A DNA stretch of 29,347 nt from JBDTMT01 sp033764095 (GTDB taxonomy: Bacteria > Desulfobacterota > Binatia > HRBIN30 > CADEER01), in NCBI GenBank assembly GCA_033764095.1, contig JANRJF010000096.1, positions 1 to 29,347 of the forward strand, in the 5' to 3' direction. Below the pieces are notes generated by a model. It was not told where the DNA came from and ran no database searches. It worked only from the letters and a program-made list of their open reading frames with translations. The position numbers and the translations under genes were made by a program. This document shows positions 6,491 to 14,230 of the stretch, in pieces; position 1 is the first letter of the stretch, and each line of letters begins with the position of its first letter.

Positions 6491-6539
6491 CTTTGCCCAA
6501 GCGTTCAGTTCGGGCCCCGAAGTGATTTGCGGGGCAAAG
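6491..6539. terminator. Stem-loop between PLP-enzyme gene and Tat-subunit gene
   Basis: ctttgccc (6491-6498) pairs with gggcaaag (6532-6539), and an inner ttcggg/cccgaa hairpin lies at 6509-6521. It directly follows the stop of the minus-strand PLP enzyme gene (TGA 6540-6542), which suits a terminator or 3'-end structure. There is no T-run, so confidence is moderate to low. Confidence 0.4.
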
Positions 6540-7667
6540 TCAGTCGGCGAAGAACCGATGGAACGCCGGCGGCAGCGCGCGCCAGTCGGGGAGCGGCGGC
6601 AGCGCCGCGGCGGGGTCTACCGAGCTGTAGGTGTTCCAGAAGAGCAGCGGTCGGCCACGCCACTCGGGGCGCCGCGCCAGCGCCAGCAGCGCGGCCACGG
6701 CCTTGGCGGTGTAGGTCGTCTCCAACGCGACGCCCTCGCACTCGGCGATCAGGCGGGCGGCGGCGACGCCGTCCTCGCTCACCGCGCCATAGCCGGCGCC
6801 GAGGAAGCCGGGCTCGACGAGCAGATCAGCGGCGGTGAGCGGCGCGGAGGACAGCGACGCCTCCGCCCGGCGCAGGCGGTGCAGGGTGGCGTTGCCGAGG
6901 CGGGCGAGGCGGCGCGCCGACGGCGGCAGGATGTCGGTCACCAGCACGCCGATCACCCGGGTGCGCAGACCGGCGAGCTTGCACCCCAGCGCCAGCCCGG
7001 CGACCGTGCCGCCGCTGCCGAGTGGCACGACGATCGCCGCCGGTTCCGGCAGCGCGCCGACGCGGATCTGCGCGGCGAGCTCGAAGGCGGCGTTGACGTA
7101 ACCGATCGCACCGAGCGACGAGGTGCCGCCGGTGGGAATGATCGCCAGCGGTGCGCCGCTCAGCAGGCCGCGGGCGCAGCGCAGCAGGGACTGCACGACG
7201 ATGCCGCCGACGCCGCCGGCGAGGTGCATCTCGGCGCCGGCGGCGCGGTGCAGCAGCAGGCAGCGGCGCACGTGCGCGGTGACCGGTTGCGGCATCAGCA
7301 CCAGCACGGTGTGCAGTCCGGCGTCGCGCGCGCACAGCGCGGTGGCGAGGCCATGATGCGTGCCGATGCCGCCGAAGGTGATGACGCCGCGCCGGCCGCG
7401 CGCCCGCGCCGCGCCGAGCAGCCACTCGAGCTTGCGCGGCTTGTTGCCGCCGTAGAGCGGACTGGAGACGTCGTCGCGCTTGATCCACAGCGGCCCGACG
7501 CCGGCGCGCGCCGCCAGCTGCGTCAACGCCGCCACCGGCGTCGGCAGCTGGGTGAGCGGATGACGCGGCAGCGCCGCCAGGCCCGGCGCGCAGCGCACCA
7601 GCGCCAGGTCGGCGGTCGCGGTGCGGTCGGTCGCCGCCGTGCGCGGCGCCTGCTGCGTGTCGTTCAC
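6540..7667 (-). CDS. PLP-dependent enzyme, D-cysteine desulfhydrase / ACC deaminase family
   Basis: A 375-residue fold-type II PLP enzyme with GTG start at 7667. WIKRDDVSSPLYGGNKPRKLEWLL (split around 61-84) is the family signature, with Lys76 of GGNK as the Schiff-base lysine. The phosphate-binding PTGGTSSLGAIGY, then GSGGTVAGLALG and FWNTYSS near the C-terminus, match D-cysteine desulfhydrase and 1-aminocyclopropane-1-carboxylate deaminase relatives. The usual GGxQSNH-type active-site segment reads GGIGTHHGLATA, so the Ser/Asn pair is replaced and the substrate may differ. A specific activity cannot be given. It is divergent from the XRE-type regulator gene. Confidence 0.8.
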   Translation of the reverse strand: MNDTQQAPRTAATDRTATADLALVRCAPGLAALPRHPLTQLPTPVAALTQLAARAGVGPLWIKRDDVSSPLYGGNKPRKLEWLLGAARARGRRGVITFGGIGTHHGLATALCARDAGLHTVLVLMPQPVTAHVRRCLLLHRAAGAEMHLAGGVGGIVVQSLLRCARGLLSGAPLAIIPTGGTSSLGAIGYVNAAFELAAQIRVGALPEPAAIVVPLGSGGTVAGLALGCKLAGLRTRVIGVLVTDILPPSARRLARLGNATLHRLRRAEASLSSAPLTAADLLVEPGFLGAGYGAVSEDGVAAARLIAECEGVALETTYTAKAVAALLALARRPEWRGRPLLFWNTYSSVDPAAALPPLPDWRALPPAFHRFFAD

Positions 7668-7672
7668 CCTGG

Positions 7673-7693
7673 CCCTCTCCCTGCGCGAGAGGG
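7673..7693. repeat. Short hairpin repeat in a divergent promoter region
   Basis: ccctctc (7673-7679) and gagaggg (7687-7693) form a 7-bp stem with a 7-nt loop. The element resembles a dispersed repeat built on CCCTCTCCC. It fills most of the 38-bp gap between the divergent PLP-enzyme and regulator genes. On the minus strand its GAGAGG lies about seven bases before the GTG start of the PLP enzyme. Confidence 0.65.
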
Positions 7694-7705
7694 TATAGGC
7701 TGCCC

Positions 7706-8116
7706 ATGCCGCGTAAGCGAAAGGTCGCTCCCGCCAAGCCGGCCGAGGCCGAGGCGCCGAGGCGCGCCAAGCCGCAGTCGTCGTTGACCGACTACCTCAG
7801 TCGCCAGCGCAGCCTGGCCGATATCTCGTTGCGCAAGATCATCGAGCGCAGCGGCATTCCCGGCGTGGTGCTGAAGGAGATCGAGGGCGGCCTCAAGCAT
7901 CCCAGCCAGACGCTGCTGCAGACCCTGGCCGGGGCGCTGCGCCTGTCGGCGGAGACGCTCTACCTCCAAGCGGGCGTGCTCGATCCGCGCGAGCTCGACG
8001 AGTCGGACGCGGTGCGCGAGCTGCGCCGCGACCCGCACCTCACCCAACCGCAGCGCGAGACGGTGGTCGAGGTCTACAAGGCATTCCGCCGCGGCAACCT
8101 GGTGCGCGAGTCGTAG
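7706..8116 (+). CDS. XRE-family helix-turn-helix regulator
   Basis: A 136-residue small DNA-binding protein starting at ATG 7706. Residues 1-25 form a Lys/Arg/Ala/Pro-rich tail that probably contacts DNA non-specifically. A Cro/C1-type HTH lies at about 27-82: LADISLRKIIERSG (scaffold helix), IPGVVLKEIEGGLKHPSQTLLQTLAGAL (recognition helix and the conserved hPS motif). The C-terminal helix LTQPQRETVVEVYKAFRRG recurs in a family of small actinobacterial and deltaproteobacterial regulators. The target is unknown. It lies divergent from the PLP enzyme gene, which is a natural candidate. Confidence 0.8.
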   Translation: MPRKRKVAPAKPAEAEAPRRAKPQSSLTDYLSRQRSLADISLRKIIERSGIPGVVLKEIEGGLKHPSQTLLQTLAGALRLSAETLYLQAGVLDPRELDESDAVRELRRDPHLTQPQRETVVEVYKAFRRGNLVRES

Positions 8117-8137
8117 CTGCCGGATGTCAGCAACCGG

Positions 8138-8551
8138 TCAGCGGTCCGGGCTCGGACGCGCCGGCAGTTTGCCCGGCAGCGGCACGTACTTGGTGACCTC
8201 CTGCAGCAGGCGGACGCTGTTGAACGGCTTGCCGACCAGGCTGTCGCAACCCGACTGGCTGGCCGCCTGCGCGATGTGGTCCCACATGTGCGCGGTCACC
8301 GCGACGCAGGGGATGTGACGCGTCTCCGCGTCGCCCTTGATCTGCGCGATCACCTCGACACCGCTCATCCCGGGCATGGCCAGATCGGTGAGCACCAGGT
8401 CGGGCTTCTGCATCTTCACTTTGCGCAGCGCATCGGCGCCGCCGTAGGTCTGCACCACCTGGTATCCGGCCGAACGCAGGATGTGGATGATCAGTCGCAT
8501 CAGATCCACGTCGTCCTCGATCACCATGATCCGTGCGGCGGGCTGTTCCAT
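8138..8551 (-). CDS. Single-domain response regulator (CheY-like receiver)
   Basis: A 137-residue receiver domain with no output domain. The start is ATG 8551 with GGAG seven bases upstream. A far longer open frame continues upstream, but it is the antisense of mfd and is not coding. Acidic pocket E12-D13-D14, phospho-acceptor Asp56 in LVLTDLAMPGMSG, Thr86 in VAVTAH and Lys108 in VGKPF are all present, so phosphorylation should work. No kinase gene is in the window. It is transcribed away from mfd across a 126-bp spacer. It probably signals by protein-protein contact or passes phosphate in a relay. Confidence 0.9.
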   Translation of the reverse strand: MEQPAARIMVIEDDVDLMRLIIHILRSAGYQVVQTYGGADALRKVKMQKPDLVLTDLAMPGMSGVEVIAQIKGDAETRHIPCVAVTAHMWDHIAQAASQSGCDSLVGKPFNSVRLLQEVTKYVPLPGKLPARPSPDR

Positions 8552-8677
8552 GGCAGCTCCAGCGTACCACGCACCAGTCATCGCGCAGCTCCCTAAGTTG
8601 CATTTTCGACACCCGGTGGCGGCCAACCTTGAGGGGGGCGTGCGGCGCTGGTAACCCTGGGAGGTTCCGCAACCCGC

Positions 8678-11600
8678 ATGGCGACCGCCAACACCTGGGA
8701 TCCGGCTCTGCGCGCGCTCCGCGCCGGGCTCGACAGCCGCACCGCACCGCGTCAGTGGCGCCTGCAGGGGCTGAAGGGCGGCGCGCGCGCCTACTTCCTG
8801 TGGCGCCTGCTCGGCGCGGCCCCGCGTCCCGCCGTGGTGGTGGCGCCGACCGGCCGGGAGGCCGAACGGCTGGCCAGCGACCTGCGCTTCTGCTTCGCCG
8901 AGGCCGACGACGCGGCGCCGTTCGCACGCCGCATCCACTACCTGCCGAGCTGGGAGGTGACGCCGTTCGAGGACCTGTCGCCGACCGCCGACCTGGTCGC
9001 GGCGCGCATCGAGGGCCTCTACCACCTGCGCCAGAGCCGCCACCCGCTGGTGGTCACGACGCCCGAGGCCCTCGCGCAGCGCGTGCCGCCGCGCGAGCCG
9101 TTCGCCGGCCAGTACCTGTACGTGGTCGAGGGCGAGGAGGTCGATCGCGACGCGATCGCCGCGCGGCTGATCGGCTGGGGCTACCGGCGCGTGCCGCTGG
9201 TCGAGGACCGCGGCGACTTCAGCGTCCGCGGCGGCATCATCGACGTCTTCCCGCCCGCCCATCCGCAGCCGCTGCGCCTGCAGCTGGAAGGCGACGTCAT
9301 CGAAGCGATGCACGCCTTCGATCCGGTCAGCCAACGCCTCGCCGGCCGCCAGCCCGAGCTGCTCATCCTGCCGATGCGCGAGTTCGATCCCACCGCTGCG
9401 CAGCGCGGCGACATCTTCAAGGCGATCGAAGCCCGCGCCCTCGATCTGGAGCTGGCGCGCGACGAGCGCGCGCTGATCCTCGACGGCCTCGCCTCCGGGT
9501 TGCTCTTTCCCGGCGTCGAGTTCTGCCTGCCGTACTTCCACCCGCAGCTGGACACGCTGTGGGACTACCTGCCCGAGGACACGGTGGTGTTCGTCGACCA
9601 GGCCGGCGAGGTGGACGCCGCGCTGGAACGCGCCGACGTGCTGGTACAGCGCCGCGCTGCCGAGCGCGAGGCCGAGCACCGCTTCTTCCCGCCGCCGGAG
9701 CGGCTCTACCTGGCGCCCTCCGCCTGGCGCGCCGGGCTGGCGCGCTTCCGCGTCGTCGAGCTCGAGCCGCTCGACATGCTGGTCAAGGACGACAGCGAGA
9801 CCCACCTGTCGGTGCACTCCTTCTCGACCGCCGATCTGCGCGCCGCCCGCACGCATCAACGGCATGAGGTGAGCTTCGCGCCGGTCGCCGACCAGGTGCG
9901 CGCCTGGCGCGAGGAGGACCACCGCATCGTCTTCGTCGCCGGCACCGATCCGCAGGCGCAGCGACTCGCCCGGCTGCTCGAGGCCAACAACATCCAGGCG
10001 GCGGTGGCAACGCGCGATCTCGCCGCCGTGCTGGCCGATCCGGCCCCCGCGTCCGGCCGTCCGGCGCCGGTGCACGTCATGCTCGGCCACTTCAGCGAGG
10101 GCTTCCGCGTCCCCGAGGAGCAGCTGGTCATCGTCACCGAGGCCGACGTCTTCGGTGAGGCGCGGCGCCGCCGCGCGCGCAAGATCGGCGTCGCGCAGCT
10201 GCTCGAGAGCCTGTCGGAGATCAAGCCGGACGACTTCGTCATCCACCTCGACCACGGCCTCGGCCGCTATCGCGGCCTGCGCCACCTGCAGGTGGCGGGG
10301 ACCGAGGGCGACTACCTGCACCTGGAGTACGCCGGCGGCGACCGGCTCTACCTGCCGGTCGACCGCATCAGCCTGGTGCAGAAGTACGTCGGCGGCGAGG
10401 GCGCCGCGCCGGTGCTCGACAAGCTCGGCGGCAACAACTGGGAGAAGGTCAAAGCCCGCACCAAGGAATCGATCCTGGCGATGGCGAAGGAGCTGCTCGC
10501 GATCCACGCCGCGCGCGAGATCGACGCGCGCCCGCCCTATCCGGCGACCGACACGTACTTCCGCGAGTTCGAGGCCACCTTCCCGTTCGAGGAGACACCG
10601 GATCAGCAGCAGGCGATCGACGACGTGCTCGGCGACATGCAGCGCGGCAAACCGATGGACCGGCTGATCTGCGGCGACGTCGGGTACGGCAAGACCGAGG
10701 TGGCGCTGCGCGCCGCCTTCCTGGCCGTCATTGACGGCCGCCAGGTGGCGTTGCTGGTGCCGACCACGGTGCTCGCGCAGCAGCACTTCGTCGGCTTCCG
10801 CAAGCGCTGCGAGGGCTACCCGGTACGGGTCGAGATGCTGTCGCGCTTCCAGACCGCCGCGCAGCAGCGCGAGGTCCTGCGCGGCATGAAGGCGGGCACC
10901 GTCGACATCGTCGTCGGCACGCACCGGCTGCTGCAGGCCGACGTCGAGTTCAAGCAGCTCGGCCTACTGATCATCGACGAGGAGCACCGCTTCGGCGTGA
11001 AGCACAAGGAGAAGATCAAGGATCTGCGCAACCTGGTCGACGTCATGGCGATGACCGCGACGCCGATCCCGCGCACGCTGCAGATGTCGCTCACCGGGCT
11101 GCGCGACCTGAGCGTCATCGAGACGCCGCCGGTCGACCGCCTGGCGGTGCGCACCTACGTGACCCGCTACGACGACGACATCATCCGCGACGCCATGCAG
11201 CGCGAGCTGGCGCGCGGCGGCCAGGTGTTCTTCGTCCACAACCAGGTCGAGAACATCGAGCTCATGGCGCGCCACCTGCGCACGCTGGTGCCGGAGGCGA
11301 CGATCGCTGTCGGGCACGGCCAGATGCACGAGCGCGAGCTGGAGAAGGTCATGCTGCAGTTCATGCAGCGCGAGGTGAACGTGCTGGTGTGCTCGACGAT
11401 CATCGAGTCGGGCATCGACATCCCCAACGCCAACACCATCATCATCAACCGTGCCGACCACTTCGGCCTGGCGCAGCTCTACCAGCTGCGCGGCCGCGTC
11501 GGCCGCTCGCACGAGCGCGCCTACGCCTACCTGATGATCCCGGGCGAGCACATCATCTCGAAGGACGCGCAGAAGCGCCTGCGCGTGCTGCAGGAGCTCG

Positions 11601-12253
11601 ACGACCTGGGCGGCGGCTTCAAGCTGGCCGCCCACGACCTCGAGATCCGCGGCGCCGGCAACCTGCTCGGCAAGCAGCAGTCCGGACACATCACCGCGGT
11701 CGGCTTCGACCTCTACACCCACATGATGGAAGAGGCGGTGATGGAGCTGCGCGGCCAGCGCCGCCGGGTCGAGGTCGAGCCCGAGATCCAGCTCGGCTTC
11801 CCGGCCTACATCCCCGACAGCTACATCCCCGACGAGAATCAGCGCCTGGTGGTCTACCGCCGGCTGGCGCAGATGCAGTCGACCGCCGAGCTCGAGGAGA
11901 TCGCCGTCGAGCTGCGCGAGCGCTACGGCCGCATCCCGCCGCTGGTCGACAGCTTCCTGCGCGTCATGGACCTGCGCCGCGTGCTCAAGGCATGCATGAT
12001 CGTCCGGGCCATCCTGCGCCAGGGCAGCGTGACGCTCACCTTCCACCCCGAGGCGCCGGTCGAGGTCGACCAGCTGGTCGCGCTGGTCCAGCGCAGCAAG
12101 GGTCGCTTCCGCCTGTCGGCCGACTTCCAGCTCAGCTTCAATCCGCGCGAGACCGACTGGGACGGCCTGGTGCAGGAGATCCAGGCGGTGCTGCACGAGA
12201 TCCAGCGCCCGCTGCCACCGGCCGAGGCGAGCGCCACGGCGGCGCGCTCGTGA
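8678..12253 (+). CDS. mfd: Transcription-repair coupling factor Mfd
   Basis: A 1191-residue protein of full length for Mfd. The N-terminal UvrB-like module (about 20-330) binds UvrA. The RNA polymerase-interacting domain follows (PDDFVIHLDHGLGRYRG, about residue 508 onward). The RecG-like SF2 translocase has Walker A GDVGYGKT (666-673), DEEH box (767-770) and the motif VI region QLRGRVGRSHERAYAY. The C-terminal D7 domain closes with IPDSYIPDENQRLVVYRRLA. Mfd pushes stalled RNA polymerase off DNA and recruits UvrA for nucleotide excision repair; uvrA lies at the right end of this window. GGGAGG lies about 12 bases before ATG 8678. It is followed after 42 bp by the surA-like fusion, an order known in deltaproteobacteria. 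Confidence 0.98.
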   Translation: MATANTWDPALRALRAGLDSRTAPRQWRLQGLKGGARAYFLWRLLGAAPRPAVVVAPTGREAERLASDLRFCFAEADDAAPFARRIHYLPSWEVTPFEDLSPTADLVAARIEGLYHLRQSRHPLVVTTPEALAQRVPPREPFAGQYLYVVEGEEVDRDAIAARLIGWGYRRVPLVEDRGDFSVRGGIIDVFPPAHPQPLRLQLEGDVIEAMHAFDPVSQRLAGRQPELLILPMREFDPTAAQRGDIFKAIEARALDLELARDERALILDGLASGLLFPGVEFCLPYFHPQLDTLWDYLPEDTVVFVDQAGEVDAALERADVLVQRRAAEREAEHRFFPPPERLYLAPSAWRAGLARFRVVELEPLDMLVKDDSETHLSVHSFSTADLRAARTHQRHEVSFAPVADQVRAWREEDHRIVFVAGTDPQAQRLARLLEANNIQAAVATRDLAAVLADPAPASGRPAPVHVMLGHFSEGFRVPEEQLVIVTEADVFGEARRRRARKIGVAQLLESLSEIKPDDFVIHLDHGLGRYRGLRHLQVAGTEGDYLHLEYAGGDRLYLPVDRISLVQKYVGGEGAAPVLDKLGGNNWEKVKARTKESILAMAKELLAIHAAREIDARPPYPATDTYFREFEATFPFEETPDQQQAIDDVLGDMQRGKPMDRLICGDVGYGKTEVALRAAFLAVIDGRQVALLVPTTVLAQQHFVGFRKRCEGYPVRVEMLSRFQTAAQQREVLRGMKAGTVDIVVGTHRLLQADVEFKQLGLLIIDEEHRFGVKHKEKIKDLRNLVDVMAMTATPIPRTLQMSLTGLRDLSVIETPPVDRLAVRTYVTRYDDDIIRDAMQRELARGGQVFFVHNQVENIELMARHLRTLVPEATIAVGHGQMHERELEKVMLQFMQREVNVLVCSTIIESGIDIPNANTIIINRADHFGLAQLYQLRGRVGRSHERAYAYLMIPGEHIISKDAQKRLRVLQELDDLGGGFKLAAHDLEIRGAGNLLGKQQSGHITAVGFDLYTHMMEEAVMELRGQRRRVEVEPEIQLGFPAYIPDSYIPDENQRLVVYRRLAQMQSTAELEEIAVELRERYGRIPPLVDSFLRVMDLRRVLKACMIVRAILRQGSVTLTFHPEAPVEVDQLVALVQRSKGRFRLSADFQLSFNPRETDWDGLVQEIQAVLHEIQRPLPPAEASATAARS

Positions 12254-12295
12254 GCGCTTCCGCTCCGCACGGCGCGGCGTGCTAGAGGAGAGAGG

Positions 12296-14230
12296 ATGAT
12301 GCGGTTGCTCGTCGCGCTGGTCGCCCTGCTGCTCGCCCCCGCGGCCTTCGCCGCCACGCACACGGTGCGCAACACCGACGCCGAGGGCGAGGGCTCGTTG
12401 GCGCAGGCGCTGGCCGACGCCGAGAAGGGCGACGTCATACTGTTCGGCAGCGCGGTGCGCGGCACCATCGAGCTGGAGGAGCCGCTGGACATCGACACCG
12501 ACCTCACCATCAAAGGCCCGGGGGCCGACGCCGTCACCGTCCGCGGCGCCGGTGAGGTCACCCTCAGCGCCGGGGGGACGGTCAGCATCTCCGGACTGAC
12601 CATTGCCGGCGGCGAGACGGCGCTGAAGCTGCGGCGCGGCCGGATGACACTGCTCGACAGCGCCGTGCGCGACAGCCGCGGCACCGGCATCAACGCCGGC
12701 GACGCCAAGCTGACGTTCTCGCGCACGCTGATCGCCGGCAACGCCGGGCCCGGCGTCGAGAGCGAGGACGGGGCGATCGTCTGCCTCAACTCCACCGTCG
12801 CCGACAACGGCGGCGCCGGCCTGCGCAGCGAGGACGGCGATCTGGAGCTGGCCAACTGCACCATTGCCGACAACCGCGGCGCCGGCATCGAGGTCGGCGA
12901 GGGCAAGGCGACGCTGCGCAACACGCTGCTGGTCCGCAACCTGCGTGCCTGCAGCGGCAGCGTCGCGTCCCAGGGGCACAACCTGGTCGACGACTCCAGT
13001 TGCGCCTTCAGCGGCGCCGGCGACGTGCAGAGCGACGACCCGCGCCTCGGCAGCCTGGCCCGCAACGGCGGCCCGACCGAGACCATGGCGCCGACCGGGG
13101 GCAGTCCGGCGATCGACGGCGGCAACCCGACCGGCTGTGCCGACCCGGCCGGCGACGGCATGCTCACCGTCGACCAGCGCGGCATGCGCCGGCCGGCCGG
13201 CAGCAGCTGCGACATCGGCGCCTTCGAAACCCCGGCGGCGGTCACCGGCACGGTGGTGAACCGCATCGTCGCGCTGGTCGATGGCGACCCGATCACCAGC
13301 TACGAGGTCCGCAAGTTCGCCGCCGACGACCCGCGCATCGGCCAGTCCGGCGCCTCGGCGAGCGACGTGCTGGAGATCGTCATCACCAAGAAAGTGCTGG
13401 AGAAAGAGATCGAGGCGCAGGGGATCAAGGTCACCGACGTCGACATCGACCGCTACATCGCCAACGTCCGGCAGCGGAACAACATCAATGAGGACCAGCT
13501 CGACGCGGCGCTCGCCCAGCAGGGCCTGACGCGGGCCCGCTACCGCCAGCAGATCAAGGAAGAGCTGGAGCGCGCGCAGCTCATCAACAAGGAGATCCGC
13601 GGCAAGGTGTCGGTCTCGCCGGAGGAGATCGAGCGCTACCAGAAGGCGCAGGGCGGTGGCAGCGGAAGCGGCACGCCGGCGGCCGAGGACGAGGCGGCGC
13701 CGACGCCCAAGGCGGCGGCCGCCAGCGGCGACGACGAGGAGATCACCATCTCGCACATCGTGCTGCAGATCCCCGCCGGCGCCAGCGACGAACAGGTCGC
13801 CGCCGTCGAGGCGCGCGCCGACAAGATCTACGAGGAGCTGGAGGACGGTGCCGACTTCGCCACCGTCGCGCAGCGCGAGTCGGAGGACGGCGCCGCCAAG
13901 GCGGGCGGCAAGCTCGGCACCTTCAAGAAGTCGGAGATCAAGGACGAGCTCGCCGGTGCGGTCGAGGGGCTGGAGCCGGGCGAGTTCAGCAAGCCGGTGC
14001 GCATGGCGCGCGCCATCCACATCGTCCGCCTCGACGAGCGCGTCACCGCCAAGGGCAAGGACGGCACGGAGGAGGTCGAGGAGGTGGCGGAGACCGAGAA
14101 GGTCGAGGTGACCGACACGGCGCGCGAGGAGATCAAGGAGAAGCTCTACGCCGAGGCGCTGGAGGAGCGTTACAACCGCTGGATCAGGGAAGACCTGCGC
14201 AAGCGCCACTCGGTGGAGATGCGCCCGTGA
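12296..14230 (+). CDS. Beta-helix / SurA-parvulin fusion protein (exported foldase)
   Basis: A 644-residue exported protein. ATG 12296 has GAGGAG upstream; residues 1-18 form a signal peptide ending AFAA. Residues about 20-305 are a right-handed beta-helix of the surface-protein type: opening HTVRNTDAEGEGSLAQAL, repeated LTIAGG / STVADNGG / CTIADNRG rungs, and the closing motif CDIGAFE (305-311) typical of choice-of-anchor Q proteins. Directly after it, VVNRIVALVDGDPITSYEV (from residue 320) is the start of a SurA N-domain. A Gly/Ala/Asp/Glu-rich linker (about 455-480) then precedes a parvulin (PpiC) domain (about 481-580) and a C-terminal helix. SurA chaperones outer-membrane proteins in the periplasm. 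The locus (mfd upstream, pdxA overlapping downstream) is the normal surA place, so the beta-helix appears to have been added to the resident surA. No frameshift is seen at the junction. Confidence 0.85.
   Translation: MMRLLVALVALLLAPAAFAATHTVRNTDAEGEGSLAQALADAEKGDVILFGSAVRGTIELEEPLDIDTDLTIKGPGADAVTVRGAGEVTLSAGGTVSISGLTIAGGETALKLRRGRMTLLDSAVRDSRGTGINAGDAKLTFSRTLIAGNAGPGVESEDGAIVCLNSTVADNGGAGLRSEDGDLELANCTIADNRGAGIEVGEGKATLRNTLLVRNLRACSGSVASQGHNLVDDSSCAFSGAGDVQSDDPRLGSLARNGGPTETMAPTGGSPAIDGGNPTGCADPAGDGMLTVDQRGMRRPAGSSCDIGAFETPAAVTGTVVNRIVALVDGDPITSYEVRKFAADDPRIGQSGASASDVLEIVITKKVLEKEIEAQGIKVTDVDIDRYIANVRQRNNINEDQLDAALAQQGLTRARYRQQIKEELERAQLINKEIRGKVSVSPEEIERYQKAQGGGSGSGTPAAEDEAAPTPKAAAASGDDEEITISHIVLQIPAGASDEQVAAVEARADKIYEELEDGADFATVAQRESEDGAAKAGGKLGTFKKSEIKDELAGAVEGLEPGEFSKPVRMARAIHIVRLDERVTAKGKDGTEEVEEVAETEKVEVTDTAREEIKEKLYAEALEERYNRWIREDLRKRHSVEMRP

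Noticed and set aside
8552..10924. Minus-strand extension of the response regulator frame to 928 residues
   Set aside because: The real receiver domain begins at ATG 8551 with a ribosome binding site; the rest mirrors mfd and has biased composition.
13200..13260. Frameshift or missed stop creating a false beta-helix/SurA fusion
   Set aside because: The frame is continuous, both domains are complete at the joint, and SurA has no start codon, ribosome binding site or signal peptide of its own there. Sequencing error cannot be fully excluded without reads.
10964..14209. A 1081-codon open frame on the minus strand opposite mfd and the surA fusion
   Set aside because: It is the antisense of two strongly recognisable genes. 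The translation is low-complexity (Asp/Leu/Val/Arg/Ala-rich) with no domain, as expected from GC-rich third positions.
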